Shown one piece after another: positions 7,916 to 17,559 of a stretch of 64,000 nucleotides of DNA. Positions within the stretch are counted from its first letter, which is position 1, and every line of letters begins with the position of its first letter. This DNA is from Lactobacillus sp. (GTDB taxonomy: Bacteria; Bacillota; Bacilli; Lactobacillales; Lactobacillaceae): assembly GCA_030530865.1 (NCBI GenBank), contig JAUMUC010000003.1, positions 1 to 64,000 of the forward strand. Reading direction: 5' to 3'. Under the pieces are notes generated by a model, which was given only the letters and a program-made list of their open reading frames with translations, was not told where the DNA came from and did no database searches. The translations under genes and the position numbers were made by a program.

Positions 7916-9865
7916 ATGTGCGGAATCGCAGCATTTTTTGACCCAAAGATTAATGAAAAGCAAAAAGTTATCGGCAAGATGATGGCCGCAATCAAGCACA
8001 GAGGACCAGACTCAGATGGTATGTTTACCAACGATAAGGTTGCTTTGGGCTTTAGAAGATTGTCAATTATCGATTTAAAATGTGGTAGTCAACCAATTTT
8101 TAATGAAGATAAAACTAAAGCCATCATTTTTAATGGTGAAATTTACAACTTTAAGCCATTACGTGAACAATTGTTGGCAGCTGGTCACACTTTTACTACT
8201 AGTGCTGACACAGAAGTTTTGCTTCACGGTTATGAAGAATGGGGTATGGACGGCCTTCTTGCAAAAGTTAGAGGTATGTTCGGTTTTGCCATTTGGGATG
8301 AAACTAAGCAAAAGTTGTTTGGTGCCAGAGACTTATTCGGTATCAAGCCACTATACTACTCATTAGAAGATGGTAGCCTAGTAATTGGCTCAGAATTGAA
8401 GAGCTTTTTAGCAATGCCTGGATTCAAAAAAGAACTTAATGAACGTGCCCTCAAGCCATATTTAATGAACCAATACAATGACTTGAAAGAAACTTTCTTT
8501 AAAGGTGTTTACCGTTTTCCAGCCGGTCACTGGTTCGAATATGATGGTGAAGAATTTAAGCTCCATCAATATTGGGATGCTAAGTATGAAGAAAATGATA
8601 TGTCTTTAGATGAAACTTTGAAGGCAATCAATGATACTTTGAAAGAATCAGTTGAACTTCATACTGTTGCTGATGTGCCAGTTGGTGCCTTTTTGAGTGA
8701 AGGTATTGATAGTAGTTACATCACTTCATTATTGAACCCAGATAAGGTCTTTTCAGTAAGCTTTGATGACTCAACTTATGATGAAGCTTCTCGTGCTCAA
8801 GCCTTGGCTAAGCGTAATGGCTGGGATTTCTTCAAGACAATTGTTGATGCTGATGAAGCGATGAACGATTTCGCTGAAATGCAATATCACATGGATGAAC
8901 CTGATGCTAACCCATCAATCATTCCATTATGGTACTTGTGTAAGTTAGCTAGAAAGCACGTTACTGTAGCTTTATCTGGTGAAGGTGCTGATGAATTGTT
9001 TGCTGGTTATGTAAACTACGGCATGCACACTCACAATAAGACTATCAAGCGTGTGACAGCTAAATTGAAGAAGTTGAAGCATGCTAAGCGTGTGAAATTA
9101 GCTAAAGTAATCAAGCGATTACCTGCCTTTCCTGGTAAAGTTCACTTATACACTAATTTGGCTGATCCAGCTGATTTCTATGTTGGACAATCAGTTATTT
9201 ACGATATGGATTACCCAACTATTTTCACCAGTCGTGATGCAAATGCAATTTTGCAACCTGAATATCAAAATGATTTGACTGTGAACGGCAATTATCAAGA
9301 TGATTTTGCTAAAGTTAAGGATTGTGATCCAGTTAAGCAAATGCAATACATTGATTTGAAGCACTTTATGCTTAACGATATTGAACAAAAAGCTGATAAG
9401 ATTTCAATGGCTCACTCATTGGAATTGCGAGTTCCTTACCTTGATCGTAAGGTGGCTGAATTGGCTAACTCAATTCCAACTAAGTACCTTGTGAATGAAA
9501 TTGATACTAAGTACGCTTTGAGAAAAGCTTCAGAACAAGTTTTACCTGAAGAATGGGCTAAGCGTCCAAAACTTGGTTTTCCAACCCCTATTAAGCAATG
9601 GTTGAAAGAACCTCGTTTCTATGAAAAGGTTCGTGCTATCTTCAGTGAAGACTTTGTAAAGCAATTCTTTGATCAAGATGTCATTTTGAAGATGTTGGAT
9701 GATAACTTTAATGGCAATGGCCAATCTAGAAGAAAGATTTGGACAATTTACACCTTCTTAGTTTGGTACAAGTTGTACTTTGTTGAATACGATAAGACAG
9801 TTGAAAAATATGGTCATATTCAACCAGAGGTTGCCGATTTGATTGCACAAGGAAAATTAGTTTAG
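7916..9865 (+). CDS. asnB: Glutamine-dependent asparagine synthase (AsnB/AsnH type)
   Basis: 649 residues from the ATG at 7916. This start leaves Cys at position 2 (MCGIAAFF), the nucleophile of the N-terminal Ntn-hydrolase glutaminase; an in-frame TTG 9 nt upstream would bury it. The synthetase half has VGAFLSEGIDSS, a PP-loop with Glu where Gly is usual (SGG.DSS), plus SGEGADELFAGY. The enzyme makes Asn from Asp and Gln, or, as AsnH of Lactococcus, amidates D-Asp in the peptidoglycan cross-bridge. The ligase gene 12 nt downstream favours the wall-amidation reading (inference). Confidence 0.88.
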   Translation: MCGIAAFFDPKINEKQKVIGKMMAAIKHRGPDSDGMFTNDKVALGFRRLSIIDLKCGSQPIFNEDKTKAIIFNGEIYNFKPLREQLLAAGHTFTTSADTEVLLHGYEEWGMDGLLAKVRGMFGFAIWDETKQKLFGARDLFGIKPLYYSLEDGSLVIGSELKSFLAMPGFKKELNERALKPYLMNQYNDLKETFFKGVYRFPAGHWFEYDGEEFKLHQYWDAKYEENDMSLDETLKAINDTLKESVELHTVADVPVGAFLSEGIDSSYITSLLNPDKVFSVSFDDSTYDEASRAQALAKRNGWDFFKTIVDADEAMNDFAEMQYHMDEPDANPSIIPLWYLCKLARKHVTVALSGEGADELFAGYVNYGMHTHNKTIKRVTAKLKKLKHAKRVKLAKVIKRLPAFPGKVHLYTNLADPADFYVGQSVIYDMDYPTIFTSRDANAILQPEYQNDLTVNGNYQDDFAKVKDCDPVKQMQYIDLKHFMLNDIEQKADKISMAHSLELRVPYLDRKVAELANSIPTKYLVNEIDTKYALRKASEQVLPEEWAKRPKLGFPTPIKQWLKEPRFYEKVRAIFSEDFVKQFFDQDVILKMLDDNFNGNGQSRRKIWTIYTFLVWYKLYFVEYDKTVEKYGHIQPEVADLIAQGKLV

Positions 9866-9877
9866 CAGGAGAGATAA

Positions 9878-11140
9878 ATGGTAGATTTTACCCCTATATT
9901 ATTGGGTAGTGATATAAATGTTTATGGTATGGCACGCTCATTCCATGAAGCATACGGAATTAATGTTAAAGCGATTGCAGCTTCACAATTAGCTGCAACT
10001 CGCTATTCAAAGATTGTTGATTTGGAAATCCATGATGGATTCAGCACAGATCCTGTATTCATTGATGTTTTAAGAAACAAAATGCGTGAATACAAGAGCC
10101 ACAAGGAACCCGTTATTTTGATTTCTTGTAGTGATGGCTATTCTGAATTGTTGGCTAAGCACAAGGAAGAATTGAGCGAAGTTTTCGTTGTTCCTTACAT
10201 TGAATTGGATTTATTGCAAAAGCTTATTTCTAAGGAAGGCTTCTACGAAATCGCTGAAGAATACGGCTTACCTTATCCTAAGACGAAGATTGTGACTGAA
10301 GAATCATATCATTCCGGTGAATATTTGAATTTACCATTTGATTATCCAATCGAATTGAAGCCTGAAGATCCAGTTGTTTGGTATCAAACTCATTTTGAAG
10401 GTCGTAAGAAAGTTTATACTTTGCACGATGAAGCTGAACTTAAGGATGTTTGTGAAAAGATCTACACTCATGGTTATGACAAAGATTTGATTTTACAAGA
10501 ATTTATCCCTGGGGATGATTCAAATATGCGTGTTTTGAATGCGTATGTTGATAAGAATCATCAGGTCAAGATGATGTGCTTGGGTCACCCATTACTTGAA
10601 GACCCAACTCCTTCTTCAATTGGTAACTACATGGCCATCATGCCTGAATTTAACCAAGAATTGTATGAAACTGTCCAAGCTTTCCTAGAAAAGCTTAATT
10701 ACGTTGGTATGGCCAATTTTGACCTTAAATATGACCAACGTGACGGCAAATTCAAGTTCTTTGAAATTAACCTTCGCCAAGGACGTTCTAGCTTCTATGT
10801 AAGCTTAAATGGCTACAACTTAGCTAAATGGTACATTGATGACTACGTTTATGATAAATTGAAGGATCAAGAGACAGTCTATGGTAACAAGTTAACTAGT
10901 GGCCATATGTTGTGGTTGGGTGTGCCAGAAAAGATCTTTAAGACCTATGCATACGATAATGAAATTAAGGAAGAAGCTTTGAAGCTCCTTAAAGAAGGTC
11001 GTTATGGTACCACTGTCTTTTATGATAAAGATCGTAATTTGAAGCGTTGGTTATTGATGAAATATATGTTCCATAACTATTACAAGCGTTTCAAGACTTA
11101 TTACCAAGAAAATAAAGGCCAATATTTTGGTAAAAGATAA
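9878..11140 (+). CDS. ATP-grasp ligase, D-aspartate ligase-like
   Basis: 420 residues. The ATP-grasp core spans roughly residues 110-310: a lysine-bearing strand (YPIELKPEDPV), the hinge region (DLILQEFIPGDD), and metal ligands in KFKFFEINLRQGRSS. Length and layout fit the Asl family, which adds beta-linked D-aspartate to the L-Lys of the peptidoglycan precursor. Following an amidating asparagine synthase it would complete a D-Asp to D-Asn cross-bridge pathway. No aspartate racemase lies nearby. A general carboxylate-amine ligase role remains possible. Confidence 0.75.
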   Translation: MVDFTPILLGSDINVYGMARSFHEAYGINVKAIAASQLAATRYSKIVDLEIHDGFSTDPVFIDVLRNKMREYKSHKEPVILISCSDGYSELLAKHKEELSEVFVVPYIELDLLQKLISKEGFYEIAEEYGLPYPKTKIVTEESYHSGEYLNLPFDYPIELKPEDPVVWYQTHFEGRKKVYTLHDEAELKDVCEKIYTHGYDKDLILQEFIPGDDSNMRVLNAYVDKNHQVKMMCLGHPLLEDPTPSSIGNYMAIMPEFNQELYETVQAFLEKLNYVGMANFDLKYDQRDGKFKFFEINLRQGRSSFYVSLNGYNLAKWYIDDYVYDKLKDQETVYGNKLTSGHMLWLGVPEKIFKTYAYDNEIKEEALKLLKEGRYGTTVFYDKDRNLKRWLLMKYMFHNYYKRFKTYYQENKGQYFGKR

Positions 11141-11162
11141 AGCAGTTTTAACTGCTTTTTTT
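11139..11162 (+). terminator. Terminator after the ligase gene
   Basis: AAAGCAGTT / AACTGCTTT hairpin followed by a T run, directly after the stop codon; it closes the 6010-11140 operon. Confidence 0.88.
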
Positions 11163-11204
11163 ATTTCAAAAATTATAAAAATTTTTTTAAGCCCGTCGCT
11201 CTAA

Positions 11205-11252
11205 GCACAAGATATAATGTTCGTATTTAGCCCCTGGCACAAGATGTTGTAT
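11205..11252 (+). promoter_or_regulatory. Two NrdR boxes and promoter of nrdDG
   Basis: GCACAAGATATAATGT (11205-11220) and GCACAAGATGTTGTAT (11237-11252) both resemble the NrdR box (ACACWATATATWGTGT) and start exactly 32 bp apart, the spacing known for paired NrdR boxes. The second lies just upstream of a TATAAT -10 (11258-11263). NrdR represses ribonucleotide reductase genes when deoxynucleotides are abundant. No NrdR gene lies in the window. Confidence 0.75.
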
Positions 11253-11289
11253 TAGTCTATAATGATGACATCGATTAGGAGGAATAGAT

Positions 11290-13488
11290 ATGACCTTAGC
11301 AAGAACGGAAATTAGAATAGATGGCGTCAACTTTCCATTCAAAGACGCCAAAGTGAAGACAGTTATTAAGCGGGACGGTGCTAAGTTCCCATTTAGAGCA
11401 GCTAAGCTCGGATTAATTTTAAAAAGAATGGGTCTTGATGATGACCAAATCATTAGTAATGCCATTAGCAAGTTAACACAAGAGGTTGTATATACCCAAG
11501 ATGTAGCGGAAGCAATGATTCAATCAATGCACGAATTAGGCTACGACAAAGAAGCCGATAGTTTTGTTGATGCTCGTGAACAAGATGAAGAAGATTTCAA
11601 GGAAGCTACCAACACTAAGGATCGTTTGGAAAGATTAACCGCTGGTGACCCAACTATTGTTAATGAAAATGCCAACAAAGACTCTGATGTTTTTAGTACT
11701 AGACGTGACTTAACCGCCGGTACAGTTGGTAAGACTGTTGGATTGACTATGATGCCTGAACACATTGCCAAGGCTCACTTACGTGGTGATATTCACTGGC
11801 ACGACTTGGATTACACTCCATTGTCACCAATGACCAACTGTTGTTTGATCGACTTTGAAAAGATGTTGCGAGATGGTTTCCAAATTGGTAATGCCAAAAT
11901 GGACCAACCACATTCTATTGGGGTAGCAACTAACTTAGTAGCACAAATTATTGCGAACGTTGCTTCAAGTCAATATGGTGGATGTTCATTTGACCGTGCT
12001 GATGAAGTTTTGGCACCTTACGCTAAGATGAACTTTGACAAGCACTTAGAAGCTGCAGTTGAACTTGTCGGCAATGACATGGATAAAGCACGTGAATTTG
12101 CGACTAAGCAAACTAAAAAGGATATTTACAAGGCGTTAGAAAGTCTTGAATATCAAATCAACACCATGTTTTCAACTCAAGGCCAAACACCATTTACTTC
12201 AGTAGGATTTGGCCTTGGTACTAACTGGTTTGAACGTGAAATCCAAAAGGATATTTTAAAAATTAGAATTACCGGTTTAGGTAAGGAACACAGAACTGCT
12301 ATCTTCCCTAAGTTAATTTTCACCTTAAAGCGTGGCTTGAACTTAACTCCAGAAGATCCTAACTACGATATCAAGGAACTTGCCTTGGAATGTTCAACTA
12401 AGAGAATGTACCCAGATGTCTTGAGTTATGACAAGATTGTTGACATTACTGGATCATTCAAGTGCCCAATGGGTTGTCGTTCATTCTTGCAAGGTTGGAA
12501 GGATGAAAACGGTAAGGAAGTTAACTCAGGTAGAATGAACCTTGGTGTTGTAACTGCTAACTTGCCTAGAATTGCCATGGAAAGTGCTGGCGATAAGGAA
12601 GTCTTTTGGCAATTGTTTGATGACTTAATGCAAACATGTCACGAAGCTTTGGTATACAAGGCTGCTCGTGTTCGTGAAGCTACACCACTTAACGCACCAA
12701 TTTTGTATCAATTCGGTGCCTTTGGTAAAAACTTACCTGAAGATGGTGATATTGACGAATTGTTCAGAAACAAGCGTTGTACTATTTCTTTAGGTTACAT
12801 TGGTCTTTACGAAGTTGGTACTGTCTTTTATGGTCCAAATTGGGAACATAATCAAGAAGCTCATGATTTCACTTTGGAAATTGCTAAGAAGATGCATGAT
12901 TTGTGTGCTAAGTGGGAAGAAGAAGATCCACATCATTACCACTTTAGCCTTTACTCAACTCCAAGTGAAAGTTTGACAGACCGTTTCTGCCAATTAGATT
13001 TGAAGCGTTTTGGCCGTGTGAAGGACATTACTGATAAGGAATACTACACTAACAGTTTCCACTATGATGTTCGTAAACACCCAACCCCATTTGAAAAATT
13101 AGAATTCGAAAAGGATTACCCATACCAAGCAGCTGGTGGTTTCATTCACTACTGTGAATATCCAAACTTGAAGCAAAATCCAAAGGCTCTTGAAGCCGTT
13201 TGGGACTTCGCATATGATCGTGTCGGTTATCTTGGAACAAATACTCCAATTGATAAGTGCTACAAGTGTGGATTTGCTGGTGAATTTGAAGCAACTGCTA
13301 AGGGATTCCAATGTCCCGTTTGTGGTAACCATGATCCAAAGACTTGTGATTGTGTTAAGCGTACTTGTGGTTACTTGGGTAACCCATTAAGAAGACCAAT
13401 GGTACATGGTCGTCACGAAGAAATTGCTCACCGGGTAAAACATATTGGCCAATCTGCTGTAGATGAGATGGAAAGCCGTTATGAATAA
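11290..13488 (+). CDS. nrdD: Anaerobic ribonucleoside-triphosphate reductase (class III)
   Basis: 732 residues. An N-terminal ATP-cone (from VKTVIKRDGAKFPF) senses ATP/dATP. The catalytic glycyl-radical domain ends with a zinc site (CYKCGF ... CPVCGNHD) and the radical loop RTCGYLGNP, whose Gly is activated by NrdG. It reduces NTPs to dNTPs without oxygen, usually with formate as reductant. Start ATG after AGGAGGAAT. Expression is probably NrdR-controlled through the two upstream boxes. Length is normal for the family. Confidence 0.96.
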   Translation: MTLARTEIRIDGVNFPFKDAKVKTVIKRDGAKFPFRAAKLGLILKRMGLDDDQIISNAISKLTQEVVYTQDVAEAMIQSMHELGYDKEADSFVDAREQDEEDFKEATNTKDRLERLTAGDPTIVNENANKDSDVFSTRRDLTAGTVGKTVGLTMMPEHIAKAHLRGDIHWHDLDYTPLSPMTNCCLIDFEKMLRDGFQIGNAKMDQPHSIGVATNLVAQIIANVASSQYGGCSFDRADEVLAPYAKMNFDKHLEAAVELVGNDMDKAREFATKQTKKDIYKALESLEYQINTMFSTQGQTPFTSVGFGLGTNWFEREIQKDILKIRITGLGKEHRTAIFPKLIFTLKRGLNLTPEDPNYDIKELALECSTKRMYPDVLSYDKIVDITGSFKCPMGCRSFLQGWKDENGKEVNSGRMNLGVVTANLPRIAMESAGDKEVFWQLFDDLMQTCHEALVYKAARVREATPLNAPILYQFGAFGKNLPEDGDIDELFRNKRCTISLGYIGLYEVGTVFYGPNWEHNQEAHDFTLEIAKKMHDLCAKWEEEDPHHYHFSLYSTPSESLTDRFCQLDLKRFGRVKDITDKEYYTNSFHYDVRKHPTPFEKLEFEKDYPYQAAGGFIHYCEYPNLKQNPKALEAVWDFAYDRVGYLGTNTPIDKCYKCGFAGEFEATAKGFQCPVCGNHDPKTCDCVKRTCGYLGNPLRRPMVHGRHEEIAHRVKHIGQSAVDEMESRYE

Positions 13489-14239
13489 AGACGAAGATAA
13501 GAAAGATCAGCCTGAAGCAGCTGATGAGCACCGTGGCCAAGATTTTGCTGATAACATGATCAAAGTTACGGTCGGCGGAGAAGCAATTTTTGTGAATCCG
13601 AATGAATATAAGCCTAGCAAGACTAGTGAAGCTCAAGCTAAGAAACGATTACGGCAACGTCGCAAATCCGTTAAATTGCCCAAAGATCCAAAGCCTCAAG
13701 AATGGAAGTCAGAAGAGTTAAGCAAAAATATGATTGCTGACTATAAGCCATTTAACTTTGTTGATGGTGAAGGAGTTCGTTGCTCATTGTATGTTTCTGG
13801 TTGTTCATTTGATTGCCCAGGTTGCTACAATGTGGTGGCTCAGAATTACAATTACGGGACGCCATTTACGCAAGAACTGGAAGATCGGATTATTGAGGAC
13901 TTGAGTCAGCCTTATGTTCAAGGTTTAACCTTATTAGGTGGTGAACCTTTTCTTAATACCGAAGTTTGTTTAAAAGTTGTGAAGCGAATTCGTAAGGAAT
14001 TTGGGCATAAAAAAGATATTTGGTCTTGGTCTGGATATACTTGGGATGAGTTGATGCTAGAAACTCCTGATAAGTTAGAATTGTTGAAAAACTTAGATAT
14101 TCTAGTTGATGGACGTTTCTTAGAAGCGGAAAAGGATTTAACTATTCAATTTAGAGGATCTCGTAATCAAAGAATTATTGATGTTCCTGCTTCTCTAGCG
14201 AGTGGCGAAGTGAAAATTTGGAAGAATTTAGTAAGATAG
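13481..14239 (+). CDS. nrdG: Anaerobic RNR-activating protein (radical SAM), long N-terminus
   Basis: 252 residues from the ATG at 13481, which overlaps the nrdD end by 8 nt; an earlier in-frame ATG (13463) lies deeper in nrdD. The radical-SAM cluster motif CSFDCPGC (CX3CX2C) lies near residue 107, followed by LLGGEPF. It uses S-adenosylmethionine and a 4Fe-4S cluster to form the NrdD glycyl radical. The roughly 85 residues before the radical-SAM part are charged and Lys-rich, longer than the short forms of the family (about 155-200 aa). Confidence 0.93.
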   Translation: MNKDEDKKDQPEAADEHRGQDFADNMIKVTVGGEAIFVNPNEYKPSKTSEAQAKKRLRQRRKSVKLPKDPKPQEWKSEELSKNMIADYKPFNFVDGEGVRCSLYVSGCSFDCPGCYNVVAQNYNYGTPFTQELEDRIIEDLSQPYVQGLTLLGGEPFLNTEVCLKVVKRIRKEFGHKKDIWSWSGYTWDELMLETPDKLELLKNLDILVDGRFLEAEKDLTIQFRGSRNQRIIDVPASLASGEVKIWKNLVR

Positions 14240-14240
14240 A

Positions 14241-14271
14241 CAAAGTGGTCTTGGCCACTTTGCCTTTTTTT
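14241..14271 (+). terminator. Terminator of nrdDG
   Basis: CAAAGTGG / CCACTTTG stem, extendable by flanking bases, followed by a run of seven T just after the nrdG stop. Confidence 0.9.
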
Positions 14272-14321
14272 GTTGTTAATATGCTAAAATACTATGCAAT
14301 GAATATTTTATGGAGGTTTAT

Positions 14322-15521
14322 ATGAAGGCGAGACGTGAAATTGCGTTACACTGGATTTTATTTGGCCAATTAGTAGTTTGGATTGGCTCCAGCTTTATTT
14401 GGCCCTTAACCAGTGTTTATTTACATAAAGAATTACATATTAGTCTTGCAGTCATTGGGCTTATTTTATTTGGTAACTGTACAGCAGCCATGATTGCATC
14501 GATGATTTCTGGTCGTTTATTCGACAAATACGATCCATATCCTTTGATTGTAGCTGGTGCTGTTTTCAACTTTGCAGTGATGACCTTTATGATTTTTGAG
14601 CATGGTTGGCCATCGTATGCAGTATTATTGATCTTACTAGGTTTTGGTGGGGGATGGAACGGAAGCTTGATGAACTCGATTGCTACGAGTTTAAAACGCC
14701 ATCCAAGTAGATATGTTTTCAACATGATATATTTTGCACAAAACCTTGGTGTGGTATTAGGTACGTTTTTAGTTGGTATCTTGTATGATTTTTCATTAAT
14801 CTTTTTATTCGTTGTAGCAGCCACTTTGTATTTCTTGGGGATGCTAACGGTCATTTTCTGCTATAAACCAATTAGAATTTTTCACCAAGAAAGAAAGCAA
14901 AAGGTACATAAAGAAAATATTGCTAAAAGTGAAATGCCTAAGCCAAACTTCTTGTTGGCCTTCGGTTTGTACTTTGCTTTAGGGGTTACCTGGTTAATGT
15001 ACATGAACTGGGAATCAAATTTGTCAGTTTATATGGTTTCATTAGGAATTCCATTCCACCAATACAGTTTATTGTGGACTTTAAATGCCATGATTATTGT
15101 GATTGTACAAGCTGTTTTAGCTAAGTTCCCACATATTTTCAGACAGCTGTATCATCAAATCTATTTTGGATTAGCCATGTTTGCTATTTCATTTGTGATT
15201 TTGCTATACGCTAAGACTTTTAGCATGTTTGCTGTGGCAATGGCGGTCTTAACTTTAGGGGAAGCTACTGCTTTTCCTGCCATTCCAGCATTAGTTAATG
15301 AAATTACACCATTATCCGAAAAAGGTAAGTATCAAGGTGCTAGCATCGTTGCCTCGTCAATTGGTCGTGCAGTAGGTCCGATGATTGGTGGATTATTGAT
15401 TGAAGAAATTGGCTATGAAGCACTCTTTATTTTTGCTGCTATCGGTATCTTTTTAATGATTTTAATGCTCATTCCTTTACATCATGCAGTTGGTCCAAAG
15501 CTTAAATGGTTCAAAGAATAG
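14322..15521 (+). CDS. Major facilitator superfamily permease (drug-resistance type)
   Basis: 399 residues, about twelve transmembrane helices. The cytoplasmic loop after helix 2 reads SGRLFDKYDPYP, a variant of the MFS signature GxLaDrxGrk; the C-half has IGRAVGPMIGGLLIEEIGYEALF. The start at 14322 is chosen because the upstream in-frame ATG (14310) is itself part of the ribosome site ATGGAGGT. Probably an exporter of the MDR/YttB type; substrate unknown. Confidence 0.83.
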   Translation: MKARREIALHWILFGQLVVWIGSSFIWPLTSVYLHKELHISLAVIGLILFGNCTAAMIASMISGRLFDKYDPYPLIVAGAVFNFAVMTFMIFEHGWPSYAVLLILLGFGGGWNGSLMNSIATSLKRHPSRYVFNMIYFAQNLGVVLGTFLVGILYDFSLIFLFVVAATLYFLGMLTVIFCYKPIRIFHQERKQKVHKENIAKSEMPKPNFLLAFGLYFALGVTWLMYMNWESNLSVYMVSLGIPFHQYSLLWTLNAMIIVIVQAVLAKFPHIFRQLYHQIYFGLAMFAISFVILLYAKTFSMFAVAMAVLTLGEATAFPAIPALVNEITPLSEKGKYQGASIVASSIGRAVGPMIGGLLIEEIGYEALFIFAAIGIFLMILMLIPLHHAVGPKLKWFKE

Positions 15522-15583
15522 TTTTGTAATAAAAATGATGGTATAATTTAAGCAAAATCTAATTAGAAATTTAAGGAGGGGCT

Positions 15584-17518
15584 ATGAATTTAAATGTTCG
15601 CGGTGGTGCAGGTGATATCACTAAAGCTGATGTCAATGTTAAACCACAAGATAATTTATACTTAGCTGTTAACTCAGAATGGTTGAGCAAAGCTAAAATC
15701 TCACCAGATCGTTCTTCAACAGGTGCTTTTGAGCAAATTGATGTTGAACTTGAAAAACAATTAATGAGTGATTTTGCTGAATTTGCATCAGGTAAGGAAT
15801 TACCAAATGTACCAAACTTTGCAAAGTCAATTGAGCTTTACAAATTAGCTAAAGATTTTGATAAGCGTAATGCTGATGGTGCGGCTCCTATTAAGGAAGA
15901 CTTAGACAAACTCTTAGCATTAACTGATTATAAGGATTTCCAAGCACAACTTTCTGATTTGTACAAGGCTGGATATCCATTGCCACTTACGCTTTATGTT
16001 GATGCCAACATGAAGAATACTGATATTCACTCAGTTTATATCGGTGGTACTGGAACAATTTTGCCAGACACTACAACCTATGAATCAGATCGTGCTAAGC
16101 CATTGCTTGAAATTTATCAAAAGCAAGCTGAATCATTATTGAAATTAGCTGGTGTTGATGAAGCTAAAGCAGCTAAATTGGTAGAATTGGCATTAGCTTA
16201 TGACCGTCGAGTTTCAAAAGTCGCTAAGTCAAGCGAAGAATGGGCTGATTATCCAGCAATGTTCAACCCAGTGAAGACTAGCGAATTTGCTGCTAAGGTC
16301 AAGAACCTTGACTTTGAAAAGCTTTTGAAGGATCTCTTTAAAGAAGCTCCTGATGAAGTAATTAATACTGAACCACGTTATCATGAACATATGGATGAAA
16401 TGTTCAATGAAGAAGTTTATCCAGAAATCCAAGCGTGGATGATCGTTAAGTTTGTAAGTGGACGTGCTGGTTACTTGTCTCAAGCATTTCGTGAAGCTTC
16501 ATTCCCATTCAGCCAAGCATTGACTGGTCAAAAAGAATTAGTTTCTCAAGAAAAGCACGCATACCACTTAGCTGATGGTACCTTTAGTGAAGTTGACGGT
16601 GTTTACTATGGTCAAACTTACTTTGGAAAAGAAGCTAAAGAAGACGTTATTTCCATGATTAAGAAGATGCTTGACGTTTATGAAGAACGTATCAAGAATA
16701 ATTCATGGTTATCACAAGCAACTAAGGAAAAAGCTATTACTAAGTTGCGTGCCTTGATCTTGAAGGTTGGTTACCCAGACAAGATTGAAGAGAAGTACTA
16801 TCGCTACGATATTGATCCAGCTCTTTCATTGTATGAAAACATGAAGAGCGTAAGCCAAGTAAATATTGCCTACAATTTGGAACGCTTAACAAAGCCGGTT
16901 GATCGCACTATTTGGTTGATGCCAGGTAACTTGATCAATGCTTGTTACGATCCAAGTAGAAATGACTTAACTTTCCCAGCTGCAATTTTGCAAGCACCAT
17001 TCTATGATCTTAAGCAAGATCCTGCTGAAAACTTCGGTGGAATTGGTGTTGTTATAGCCCACGAAATTTCTCATGCCTTTGATAATAATGGTGCGAAATT
17101 TGATGAAAAGGGTAATATGGTTAACTGGTGGACTGATCAAGATTTTGCTGAATTTAATAAGCGTACTCAACAAGAAATCGACTTATTTGACGGCATTCAA
17201 TATGGTCCAGTTAAGTTAAACGGTAAGCAAGTTGTTTCAGAAAACATTGCTGACCAAGGTGGTTTAACAGCGGCTGTTGAAGCAGCTAAGGGTGACAAGC
17301 TCGATATGAAGAAATTGTTTGAAAACTTTGCTAGAGTTTGGGCAATTAAGCAACACCCTGAATTGATTGAAACTGTTTTATCAATGGATGTTCACTCACC
17401 AGGTCCATTAAGAGCTAACGTTCAATCTCAATGTCAAGAAGAATTCTACAAGGCATTTGACGTTAAGCCAGGCGATGGAATGTATCTAGAACCTGAAAAA
17501 CGAGTTACAATTTGGTAA
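15584..17518 (+). CDS. pepO: Oligopeptidase of the neprilysin family (M13), PepO
   Basis: 644 residues, no signal peptide, so cytosolic as PepO is in lactic acid bacteria. The zinc motif HEISH (VIAHEISHAFDNNG) near residue 495 supplies two His ligands and the catalytic Glu; SENIADQGGL about 60 residues later supplies the third ligand. It trims oligopeptides imported from protein breakdown. Strong ribosome site AAGGAGGGG. Monocistronic, ending in a bidirectional terminator. Confidence 0.95.
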   Translation: MNLNVRGGAGDITKADVNVKPQDNLYLAVNSEWLSKAKISPDRSSTGAFEQIDVELEKQLMSDFAEFASGKELPNVPNFAKSIELYKLAKDFDKRNADGAAPIKEDLDKLLALTDYKDFQAQLSDLYKAGYPLPLTLYVDANMKNTDIHSVYIGGTGTILPDTTTYESDRAKPLLEIYQKQAESLLKLAGVDEAKAAKLVELALAYDRRVSKVAKSSEEWADYPAMFNPVKTSEFAAKVKNLDFEKLLKDLFKEAPDEVINTEPRYHEHMDEMFNEEVYPEIQAWMIVKFVSGRAGYLSQAFREASFPFSQALTGQKELVSQEKHAYHLADGTFSEVDGVYYGQTYFGKEAKEDVISMIKKMLDVYEERIKNNSWLSQATKEKAITKLRALILKVGYPDKIEEKYYRYDIDPALSLYENMKSVSQVNIAYNLERLTKPVDRTIWLMPGNLINACYDPSRNDLTFPAAILQAPFYDLKQDPAENFGGIGVVIAHEISHAFDNNGAKFDEKGNMVNWWTDQDFAEFNKRTQQEIDLFDGIQYGPVKLNGKQVVSENIADQGGLTAAVEAAKGDKLDMKKLFENFARVWAIKQHPELIETVLSMDVHSPGPLRANVQSQCQEEFYKAFDVKPGDGMYLEPEKRVTIW

Positions 17519-17520
17519 TT

Positions 17521-17553
17521 AAAAAAGCTAGAACTTTAAGTTCTAGCTTTTTT
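17521..17553. terminator. Bidirectional terminator between pepO and kup
   Basis: AAAAAAGCTAGAACTT / AAGTTCTAGCTTTTTT forms a long near-perfect hairpin with A and T runs on both sides, serving the two convergent genes. Confidence 0.92.
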
Positions 17554-17559
17554 GTTTGC

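Noticed and set aside
14310..14324. Earlier ATG for the MFS gene at 14310
   Set aside because: That ATG is part of the ATGGAGGT ribosome site of the ATG at 14322.
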